DNA of 9,546 nt, taken from the NCBI GenBank assembly GCA_964393795.1, contig CAYMWA010000137.1, positions 1 to 9,546 on the forward strand, given 5' to 3'. The stretch's first letter is position 1. Each line of letters starts with the position of its first letter. This document shows, one piece after another, positions 1-7,200 of the stretch. This DNA is from Chryseosolibacter sp964393795. Lineage in GTDB: Bacteria; Bacteroidota; Bacteroidia; Cytophagales; Cyclobacteriaceae. A program made the position numbers and the translations under genes. The notes beneath the pieces were generated by a model that ran no database searches, had not been told where the DNA came from, and was given only the letters and a program-made list of their open reading frames with translations.

Positions 1-30
1 AATTTTGGTATCGGCCCTACCACTGTTCAG

Positions 31-54
31 CCGGTCGTAGGTTCGTGCGACCGG
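31..54. repeat. Perfect 7-bp inverted repeat at left edge of the repeat block
   Basis: CCGGTCG at 31-37 is followed by a 10-nt spacer and its exact complement CGACCGG at 48-54. A T·G wobble and an A-T pair can extend the stem by two. A second short inverted repeat overlaps it (GGACAA at 53-58, TTGTCC at 61-66). It lies just left of the 22-bp tandem array. It could be the end of the repeat element or part of a terminator for a gene left of the window, but no T-tract follows on the + strand. Function unknown. Confidence 0.45.
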
Positions 55-71
55 ACAATGTTGTCCCTGCG

Positions 72-159
72 CTACCATAATGTCGTCCCTGCGCTACCAT
101 AAGGCCGTCCCTACGCTACCATAATGTCGTCCCTACGCTACCATAATGTCGTCCCTACG
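72..159. repeat. Four tandem copies of a 22-bp repeat
   Basis: Copies begin with CTACC at 72, 94, 116 and 138, an exact 22-bp period. Each reads CTACCATAATG followed by TCGTCCCT(A/G)CG; the second copy differs with AAGGCC in place of AATGTC. A decayed partial copy sits immediately to the left, at about 55-71 (CAATGTTGTCCCTGCG). The fourth copy runs straight into the left arm of the inverted repeat at 138-204. The strict phasing points to expansion by slippage or unequal crossing-over. No coding role is supported. Confidence 0.9.
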
Positions 160-204
160 GGACTTGGCGGTTCACTAAATCCCGTAGGGATGACCTTATG
201 GTAG
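138..204. repeat. 25-bp imperfect inverted repeat in module A
   Basis: The left arm at 138-162 and right arm at 180-204 are complementary at 23 of 25 positions, with a 17-nt spacer. On + strand RNA one mismatch would be a G·U wobble and the other (T147 against C) a true mismatch. The centre of the left arm is itself a short hairpin, GTCCC-TAC-GGGAC (151-163). It could fold as a cruciform or RNA stem-loop. Role unknown. Confidence 0.8.
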
Positions 205-293
205 AAACGTACGTGTTGGTACGAATTGAAATCCCGTAGGGATGGCCTTATGTGCTAGAAGCACGTCCAGTGTGATGTCAGAGGATACATTCA
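138..293. repeat. Composite repeat module, copy A (~156 bp)
   Basis: This stretch is repeated at 505-659 with an offset of 367 bp, becoming 366 after a one-base indel near 270. The section 148-243 is identical to 515-610 over 96 bases. In order it holds a 22-bp core unit, a 17-nt spacer, the inverted core (180-204), an ACGTACGTGTTGGTACG spacer with its own CGTAC/GTACG stem (208-223), a second inverted core 52 bp after the first (starting 232), a small GTGC/GCAC hairpin (252-264), and the tail GAGGATACATTCA. No transposase or other gene accompanies it. Confidence 0.88.
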
Positions 294-330
294 AATAACA
301 ATTGTACCGTAGCGCTCTGAGGGAAGGCCG

Positions 331-350
331 ATAAGGTCGTCCCTACAGGA
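331..350. repeat. Isolated degenerate copy of the repeat core
   Basis: ATAAGGTCGTCCCTACAGGA matches the left arm of the inverted repeat in module B (510-529) at all but two positions. It stands alone between the two large modules, with no matching inverted arm beside it. It is preceded by GGCCGATAAG, which resembles GGCTGATAAG at 693-702, a similar distance beyond module B. The duplicated unit may therefore once have extended this far. Confidence 0.7.
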
Positions 351-377
351 CTACGTGTATAATGCCTGCCACTATTT

Positions 378-482
378 CTACCATAATGTCGTCCCTCCGG
401 GACTTTGGTTTGTACGTTGTTCTTGGTTGCTACCATAATGTCGTCCCTGCGGGGCTTTTGGTTTGTGCGTCGTTCTTGATTG
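378..482. repeat. 52/53-bp tandem duplication carrying the repeat core
   Basis: Two adjacent units (378-429 and 430-482) each start with the core CTACCATAATGTCGTCCCT. They continue with a similar T/G-rich segment: TTTGGTTTGTACGTTGTTC in the first and TTTGGTTTGTGCGTCGTTC in the second. A third core starts at 483, followed 22 bp later by another at 505. The intervening segments are related to one another, unlike CRISPR spacers. The 52-bp step also separates the two inverted cores within modules A (180 and 232) and B (547 and 599). Confidence 0.85.
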
Positions 483-504
483 CCACCATAATGTCGTCCC
501 TCCG

Positions 505-571
505 CTACCGTAAGGTCGTCCCTACGGGACTTGGCGGTTCACTAAATCCCGTAGGGATGACCTTATGGTAG
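505..571. repeat. 25-bp inverted repeat with only wobble mismatches on the + strand
   Basis: The left arm 505-529 (starts CTACCGTAAGG) and right arm 547-571 (ends CCTTATGGTAG) are separated by 17 nt. The only two non-Watson-Crick positions are G on the left opposite T on the right. In a + strand transcript the 25-bp stem would be fully paired by G·U wobbles; in a - strand transcript both would be C/A mismatches. The hairpin therefore favours one strand. No promoter reading into it was recognised. Confidence 0.8.
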
Positions 572-659
572 AAACGTACGTGTTGGTACGAATTGAAATC
601 CCGTAGGGATGACCTTATTTGCTAGAAGCACGTCCGTGTGATGCCCGAGGATACATTCA
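505..659. repeat. Composite repeat module, copy B
   Basis: Second copy of the module at 138-293, with the same order of core, inverted core, second inverted core, GCTAGAAGC element and GAGGATACATTCA tail. It differs from copy A at only about six substitutions and one indel. The differences are concentrated at the two ends, while the 96-bp middle is identical. That suggests recent duplication or ongoing gene conversion. It ends about 140 bp from the 3' end of the leftward lipoprotein gene. Confidence 0.88.
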
Positions 660-699
660 GATTGCAAACGTGTTATCATGTTTCGGATTACAGGCTGAT

Positions 700-718
700 A
701 AGTTCCCTTCTGGAACTT
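700..718. repeat. 7-bp perfect inverted repeat beyond the operon terminator
   Basis: AAGTTCC (700-706), loop CTTCT, GGAACTT (712-718). It follows GGCTGATAAG, similar to the sequence before the degenerate core at 331-350, so it may be a decayed repeat unit. It may instead be a secondary processing or stability hairpin for leftward transcripts that pass the terminator at 756-790. Neither strand has a good T-tract after it, so it is not called a terminator. Confidence 0.45.
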
Positions 719-755
719 CGGTATAGCGCTCCACAACGGCATGCCTATTGAAAAC

Positions 756-790
756 GGAAAGAGGCGCCCCAAGTGAGGCAGCCTCTTTCC
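756..790 (-). terminator. Intrinsic terminator of the susC-susD-lipoprotein operon
   Basis: GGAAAGAGGC and GCCTCTTTCC form a perfect 10-bp stem around a 15-nt loop, in which GCC and GGC can pair further. Read on the - strand, the hairpin begins 7 nt after the TGA stop of the lipoprotein gene (798-800) and is followed by GTTTTC, a short T-tract. This fits termination of the leftward operon. The short T-tract makes termination strength uncertain. The + strand lacks a T-tract, so this is not an obvious bidirectional terminator. Confidence 0.75.
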
Positions 791-797
791 CGTCAAA

Positions 798-2417
798 TCA
801 CGGATAGTCAAAAATTGAAACAGGATTGTACTTCGTGCGCATGTCTTCAGCGGGTACTTTGATTTCAAAGGTGGCCGTAGCTTCACCACCTTCCACCGAA
901 AACTCCTTCACCATGACGAGTCCGAAGGCCTGATTGTTGATAGGATCCCATTGGCCCCACCCGATGATAAAACCTTTTCCAACCTCAAGACCGCTGTTCG
1001 TACGACGGTTGGTGCCATGGATATTGTAGTTTTCACCGCCTTCGGCTTTTGGTGCTTTTATTTTTGTATCAAGGAATTCATCCAGCTCTTCAAGCCAGTC
1101 GATCTCATCAAAGGCCTCGGGCGTGATTGAGTTCCTGTTAGCCGTAATCAGGGAATAGGTCGCTTTGCTGAATCCCACCATATAAGGCGCCATTGACGTC
1201 GCATAAGCGTCACCTGCAACATACACTGCCGCCGGCATGACTCGGAAGTCACCTTCTTTGTGTTTCACCAGAGCGAAGTCAAGCATGAGTTGGTTAGCAG
1301 CGGCGTTGTCTGTATCGAAAACATGGGGCGCCTGATATGCGGCAAACCAGTTGTTCAGGCCAGATCCGATTTTCGTGGTGAGCGTGATGTCTGTAAAGTG
1401 CACCAGCTTCTCCGTGTACACTTTGTCGACCGTAAACTCGTACTCGCGCGTGATGCTGCCGGCGTTTGTTCCTGTGAAGCGAACAGCCTGAATATTTGCG
1501 TCTGCGTCAAATTGAATCGTAAAAGGAAACTCATCCTTTGGCGTACCGAGCGCGACTGGCGTTTCGGGGCCATAGCTGTCGTTCGATTTGATGGCGTACG
1601 TAAGGTCAACCATTGCAGAACCGGAGAACACCGTCCCGTTAAGCGTGTTGGTTTCGCCCACATAGGCCACCGGTATCGTGGCGCTGCCGCCTTCGAGGGC
1701 GATGATCACATCATCGTCTACTACACCGCCGATCTTAAACGTATCGACCGCCGCACCTTCATAGATATTGACGGCTTTGATGATCACAGCGCTCAGTCCT
1801 TTCGGAACAACCACGTCAACCGCAAACGGCATGTTGTGGCTGTCGGTGATCGCGATCGCATTCTCGTCGGACGTAACGTCATTGATGATCGTCTGATAGG
1901 TCACGGACTGCAGTTCATGTTCGGAAGTTACGGTCCCCTCTATGCGCAGCGTCTTGTTTTGGAAAACGCTTTCGCGGAATTTCACATCGTCCTGGAAGGC
2001 GATTGCCGGTATGCTTCTGATATCGCCCGGAGTGAGGTGCACTTCGGAGTTGTTGTTGTCACGATCGAAGGTGATGATGACAATTTCAACAAGGCCGGGT
2101 GCTACAGTAAAGGAGATATCCTCGGTGATTTCCTTGGGAAAGTCGAGCTTGTCGATATACACCGGTGTTCCGGATTCTGTGCCGTTATCCGTTTCAGTGA
2201 TGAAGTAGTAGGCAAGACGCCTTACGCCAATCGGAGATTTTACATTGACAGTAATCGTTATCTCATCTCCGACATTGAATCCGTCGGTTTCTTTCAGGTC
2301 ATCGCTGAGTGTGATAATCGGTGCCTGTGGTTCTTTGTCGTCGTCTTCACATCCCGAAAGCGTGATCAGCAACGCGAGTGAAAGGAATGTGAGTAATGAA
2401 TATAGTGTACGTCTCAT
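798..2417 (-). CDS. Surface-exposed lipoprotein in the SusE/SusF position (putative ligand-binding protein)
   Basis: 539 residues. The N-terminus is a lipoprotein signal (MRRTLYSLLTFLSLALLITL) with lipobox LSGC, so Cys23 would be lipidated. EDDDKE follows directly, an acidic stretch of the kind that exports lipoproteins to the cell surface in Bacteroidota. The body looks like three related beta-rich, Ig-like segments at about 31-130, 140-230 and 240-333. The second and third share the pattern L-x-G-T-V followed by a V/L-T-Y strand. A distinct C-terminal domain of about 190 residues (338-525), with GKGFIIGWGQWDP near 480-492, was not assigned to a family. It starts 13 nt after the susD stop and is followed by a terminator, so it is the last operon gene. 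By position and build it is probably a surface binding protein assisting SusCD, like SusE/SusF; this role is inferred. No catalytic motif was seen. Confidence 0.85.
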   Translation of the reverse strand: MRRTLYSLLTFLSLALLITLSGCEDDDKEPQAPIITLSDDLKETDGFNVGDEITITVNVKSPIGVRRLAYYFITETDNGTESGTPVYIDKLDFPKEITEDISFTVAPGLVEIVIITFDRDNNNSEVHLTPGDIRSIPAIAFQDDVKFRESVFQNKTLRIEGTVTSEHELQSVTYQTIINDVTSDENAIAITDSHNMPFAVDVVVPKGLSAVIIKAVNIYEGAAVDTFKIGGVVDDDVIIALEGGSATIPVAYVGETNTLNGTVFSGSAMVDLTYAIKSNDSYGPETPVALGTPKDEFPFTIQFDADANIQAVRFTGTNAGSITREYEFTVDKVYTEKLVHFTDITLTTKIGSGLNNWFAAYQAPHVFDTDNAAANQLMLDFALVKHKEGDFRVMPAAVYVAGDAYATSMAPYMVGFSKATYSLITANRNSITPEAFDEIDWLEELDEFLDTKIKAPKAEGGENYNIHGTNRRTNSGLEVGKGFIIGWGQWDPINNQAFGLVMVKEFSVEGGEATATFEIKVPAEDMRTKYNPVSIFDYP

Positions 2418-2430
2418 AACGAATGCATTT

Positions 2431-4188
2431 TTATTTCCAGTGAGGGTTCTGTGTAAGTTGGGGATTAAGGGTCAGGTCTTCTTTGGGAAGCGGCCACAAG
2501 TAGTCTTTCGTTTCATCGAACGTTTTGACGATTCCCTTATTGGGGACGATGTTTCCGCTGGTTCCCTCTGACAGGGCGCTCGTCGGAATCTGATATGGAC
2601 CCGTTGCGGGCGGTTTGCTGCCACTGTACACTTCTACATCGTTAGACCCGTTTTGGTCGAGATCATAGAATCCGGGGCCGGGAAAATACATGCCTTCGAA
2701 GGTTTCGGCGAGAAGGTGGCCCTCTTTCCAGCGCATGAGATCTTCCCATCGCAGTTCGTTTTCCATCACAAGTTCGATACGGCGTTCCCTTCTGATCTCG
2801 AGAATGACGCCGGTATTCGCGCCGCTTACGTTCACGTATTGACTGAGCAGGTACGGATCGGGCGTGGCGTTAGCTGCTGCCATATCGAGGTTCGGCATTC
2901 CGACCCGGTCTCTTAGTAACTTGATGGAGATGTCGATATCCGCCTGCGTCAAAGTGCCGAGTTCTGCTTTAGCTTCCGCGTAATTGAGCAGTACTTCTCC
3001 GAACCGGAATAGTAGCAAGTCCTGGATGGATTGATTGTTTCCGTCATACTCCGGCGAATTCATCCACTTGATCGGTTGATATCCGGTGGTGGTGGACTCG
3101 AAGTCGGGTGCAATCGGAGTTGCCTCGCCGATGCGTGTGTATCCGGGTGTTCGGATGGTTTGCGCCAGTCGCGGATCCCTATTTTGCACCTCGTCAAAAA
3201 ATTCCAATTTGTCATAGTCCGGAATGTCGGTAAACCGTGAGCCGTCGGCCATCAGATAGCTGTTGATGAGCTTCTTTTCCAGACCCGGTTTTCCCTGGGT
3301 ACGCGCAGTGATGTAGAACTGAAGTCCGTGCTTGAGTTCCAGTTCACTAGAATACCTGCGACCGAGTATTACTTCGTCGGCAACAGGATCCAATGTAAGG
3401 TGAGCAAACAGATCCTGATAAGGTCGTCCAGGCGTAAGCTCGTCTCCTGTGTGTACTTGATACGGACCTTCGTTCATCAACGTTTCCGAAGCTTTGACGC
3501 ACTCCTGGAGGAATTCCTCTGCTCCGGGTAACCCGAACTCTGTGTGATATTTTCGCCATGTTCCTTCATACAAACAGATGCGCGACTTCAGTGCCAGTGC
3601 GGTCCACTTCGTGACACGTTCTACGTCGGGTTCAGTGCTCAGATGCTCGATGGCAAAGTTGATATCGGCGAGAACGGAGTCCATCACTAATGTCCGGGGA
3701 TCGCGCGGTTTAAACAGGTTGGCATCATCGTCGGTCGTGATGACTTCGTTGTACCACGGCACGTCGCCATACCACCTTACTTTTTCAAAATAGAAGTAAG
3801 CCCTGAAGAAACGTGCAAGGCCTACATACTTGTCGCGCACGACCGCGTTGCTGTAGTTCTTGACATTTTCACTGTTCAGCATAAAGTTGATATGCCGCAG
3901 CGGCCGCCAATCCCATTTTGAGTCAGTTGTAGGAACCAGGCGCGTGCCACTGACTTCACGGTCTATCGACGACTTCACAATGTTGTCGGCTGTTTCACCA
4001 TAAATGCCCGACCCTCCCGGAAAGTAGGAATAGAACAGGTTGGTATAGGCGATGAAATCGTTTTCCGACTGAAAGAACGTCTGGGGAGAAAGGGATGCGG
4101 TAGGATATCGTTCCAGGAAATCGTCGTTGCACCCCAGCATGCAGAATGCGAAGACCAGTAAAACGAATTTGTGATGTATTTTATTCAT
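2431..4188 (-). CDS. susD: SusD/RagB-family outer-membrane nutrient-binding lipoprotein
   Basis: 585 residues, usual for the family. The signal peptide ends in MLGC, so Cys20 is the lipidation site, followed by NDDFLE, a surface-export-like acidic signal. Family hallmarks are visible in order: an N-terminal YPTASLSPQTFF segment; RFFRAYFYFEKVRWYGDVPW (~127-145), part of the TPR-like helical core; LFRFGEVLLNYAEAKAELG (~393-411); the EIRRERRIELVMENELRWEDL block (~464-484); and the C-terminal LPKEDLTLNPQLTQNP (~567-581). FYDLDQNGSNDVEVY at ~507-521 has D-x-D-x-N-G spacing like a calcium-binding loop, also seen in relatives. SusD proteins form a lid over the SusC barrel and help capture ligand. 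The gene starts 18 nt after susC stops, so the two are co-transcribed. The symbol marks family membership only; starch specificity is not implied. Confidence 0.96.
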   Translation of the reverse strand: MNKIHHKFVLLVFAFCMLGCNDDFLERYPTASLSPQTFFQSENDFIAYTNLFYSYFPGGSGIYGETADNIVKSSIDREVSGTRLVPTTDSKWDWRPLRHINFMLNSENVKNYSNAVVRDKYVGLARFFRAYFYFEKVRWYGDVPWYNEVITTDDDANLFKPRDPRTLVMDSVLADINFAIEHLSTEPDVERVTKWTALALKSRICLYEGTWRKYHTEFGLPGAEEFLQECVKASETLMNEGPYQVHTGDELTPGRPYQDLFAHLTLDPVADEVILGRRYSSELELKHGLQFYITARTQGKPGLEKKLINSYLMADGSRFTDIPDYDKLEFFDEVQNRDPRLAQTIRTPGYTRIGEATPIAPDFESTTTGYQPIKWMNSPEYDGNNQSIQDLLLFRFGEVLLNYAEAKAELGTLTQADIDISIKLLRDRVGMPNLDMAAANATPDPYLLSQYVNVSGANTGVILEIRRERRIELVMENELRWEDLMRWKEGHLLAETFEGMYFPGPGFYDLDQNGSNDVEVYSGSKPPATGPYQIPTSALSEGTSGNIVPNKGIVKTFDETKDYLWPLPKEDLTLNPQLTQNPHWK

Positions 4189-4206
4189 AAGTGATTGCTT
4201 GATGAG

Positions 4207-7200
4207 TTAGAATGAGATGTCGAATCCAAAAGAGTACGTCTTGCTGAAAGGATAGACGCGTCCGTTCTTGTCGGACATCATCTGCTCAGGATCGATGTAC
4301 TTGGTTCTCAGCTTTGTCCAGGTCAGCATGTTTTCACCGCTGACAAACACCCTGAACCGGTTGATGTGAATCCGTTCCAGGAGGTGTTGTGGTAAAGTGT
4401 ATCCCAGTGTGATGTTCTTCAACCTCAGGTAAGCAAGATCCTGCAGGTATCGGTTGTTCGTCGCCCGTAGCTCGTTATTCGAATTGAGAGCGACGTAGGC
4501 CAGCAGATTAGGAAAGTACGCGTTGCGATTCGTTTCCGAATAGATGTCTTTTTCAAAGTCACGCGGAATAAAGGAGAAGTACGGCCGGGAATAAGGTCCC
4601 CAAAAGCGGTCGGCGTTGTTGCCGGGGTAGTAGTCCATCTTGCCCAAGCCCTGGAAGAACACCGACAAGTCGAAGTTGTTCCAATCGGCACCCAGGGAAA
4701 GTCCGTACATATAGCGCGGTGTTGAGTTGCCGATCACGCGTTGGTCACCAGGATTGCTGACGGTATTGTCGCCATCGGAGATGACCCCATCGTGATCAAG
4801 ATCGACCCAGCGAAGGTCGCCCGCCCGAAGCGGAATCTGGTTGTCGTGACGGACCTTATTAAGGAACACCTGATCGACTGGATACGTTTTTGCTTCTGCG
4901 TCGGTTTCAAAGAAGCCATCGGTGATGTAGCCCCAGATTTCGCCAACCTCTTTTCCTTCATACAGCGTATACGTCAATCTTGTTGGGTTGATCACCTTGG
5001 TGATCACAGCATGGTTGTCGCCGAGCGAAAAGTTTGCATGGTAGCGGAGGGGTTTTCCCGCTACGCTCAAATTGTCTCTCCATCCCACGGTCAGTTCAAA
5101 TCCTTTGGTTTGAAGGTCAGCTACGTTCACCAGCGGTTCCGTTGCGCCGAATACATTGGGCAGCTTGATACCACTGGCCAGCATGCCGGTTGTATTTCGA
5201 ATGAACTGATCGTAGCTGATGCTCAGGCGATTATTGAGGAAGCCGATGTCAACACCTCCATTGTAGGAGGTAACCTGCTCCCAGGTAAATCCGGCTGACA
5301 CCGGTGCCGGAGAGTTGTAATATTTAGCACGTTCTCCATCCAACATATAGGCCATGGTGCCGGGATTCATCGTAGAGATGTACGGATAGGCGCCGCTTAC
5401 TGCTTGATTGCCGAGTGCACCGACGGAGCCCCTTATTTTCAAGTCGCTGATGATGCTGGTCAAAGGATTGAAAAATCCTTCTTCACTCACACGCCAGCCC
5501 GCGGATACCGAAGGGAAGAAGCCCCATCGCCTGTCTTTCGGAAAGCGCGAGCTCCCGTCGTAACGTCCATTTAGCTCAAGCAGGTATTTGCCTTTGTAGT
5601 CATAATTGAGCCTGTAGAAAATTCCGCGAAGGGCATATTCACTGGAACCGCCAAATACTGTTTGCTCACCCGTGCCCAGGTTCAGGTCATTGAGTGTTCC
5701 AGACGAAATGTCCATCCGTTCAGCAGTAATCTTTTTAGGTACGTGCAGTTCCTGATTATATCCGGCGAGGATCTTAAAATGGTGGACATCGTTCAAGCTC
5801 TTGGCATAGTTCGCGTAGAGGTTCACCACGTGTACCTGGTTGAATTGCTGTGACTCCCTCAGCTTGTTGACGTTGTACTTGGGCGTGGTCTCAATGATGC
5901 CGGGATACAGCGAGTATTCCGCTGGCGACTGGCGGTAATAGCTCGGGTCCGTGTACATGCTATAGCTGTAGTTGCCGATGATGTTAAAATCTTTGAAAGG
6001 AGTGATGGTCATCGAGTTGATCGTTGTCAGTTCATACTTGCGATTTCGACCACGTTGTTCGCCGTCAATTAACATGGCGAAGATGCCATCACCTATATCA
6101 TACTTGTTCAAACCGGTGATGTAACTGGGGGTCCCGTCAGGGTTCATCGGAGCATAGGCCGGGGACGCGTGCACGTTGATGTGAATAAAGTTGGCGCTAC
6201 CCCCGCCTTCGCGTCCGAAGTAATCATAGCTGGAGTGATAGAAGTTCGTGTTGTTCGAGACTTTTAACCACGGATTCAGTTTTGCCGTGACTTTCGTTCG
6301 CAGTGTTTTTGAATTGTATTTGTCTGTGTGGATGCGCATAATACCATCCTTCATTTTGAGATTACCGTTGATCATGAACGATATTGTCTCGTTTCCACCT
6401 GTCAGAGACAAGTTATGACTTTGCATGGGCTGGTATTCGGTGAACATGATGTCCCACCAGTCGTAATTACCGTAGTACACGTATTGAGGATGTTCGCCAC
6501 CCCGATCCTGAATGGTGATCCATGGTCTGTCGGGATGTTCGGTTTCATCGTTTCTGCGCGCGAGCAGTTCAGCATAGTCGGCTTCTGTATAGCCGGAGTA
6601 ACCGCCTATGTGTGCAAGGGCGGCATCGTTCAGTTTCATCCAGTCGTATCCTTTGGTCATGAAATCGGTGCTCACCGTAGGAGTAGAAAAGCCAAATGAA
6701 TTGTTATAGCGTATCTCGGTTTTACCAGGCTTCCCGCTCTTGGTCGTGATCAGTATAACGCCGAAAGCGCCACGGGCACCGTAGATGGCGGCGGAAGCCG
6801 CGTCTTTCAATACAGAGATGGACTCCACTTCTTCCGGATTCAGCCGGTCGAGTGTGCCGGGAATTCCATCGATCAACACAAGCGGAGCATCAGTCTGGGC
6901 ATTGTTTCCACTAATGGACGTTACGCCCCGAATGTTCAGGCTACCCATCTGCCCTGGCGTACCACTGGCCATGCGAATGTTGAGGTTCGGCATTGCGCCC
7001 TGAAGCATGGCGGAAAGATTGGTCGCGGGTCGATCGCGAAGCTCATCACCGGCAATCTGATTGACCGATCCTGTAAGATTGACTTTCTTTTGGGTACCGT
7101 ACCCAACCACGATGACCTCATCTAATGCCTTGATATCCTCCGGGAGGACCACATCGATAACCGTGCGGGCATTGACCGATACTTCCTGCGTCTGATAGCC

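Noticed and set aside
362..571. 69-codon + strand ORF
   Set aside because: It lies wholly inside the repeats, so its peptide only repeats the translated core (IMSSLR twice). There is no ribosome-binding or family signal.
55..660. CRISPR array
   Set aside because: Cores are regularly spaced in part, but the intervening segments resemble each other, cores occur in both orientations and with two periods (22 and 52 bp), and no cas gene is present.
55..711. Insertion sequence with target-site duplications
   Set aside because: No transposase reading frame is present, and no convincing flanking direct repeats were found around the block or its modules.
563..889. 108-codon - strand ORF
   Set aside because: It runs through repeat module B, the terminator and the 3' end of the lipoprotein gene in another frame. 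No recognisable protein features.
1260..2381. 373-codon + strand ORF antisense to the lipoprotein gene
   Set aside because: It is long, but the opposite strand has a clear lipoprotein signal, operon spacing and Ig-like composition. The + strand product has no coherent domain and reads as a shadow.
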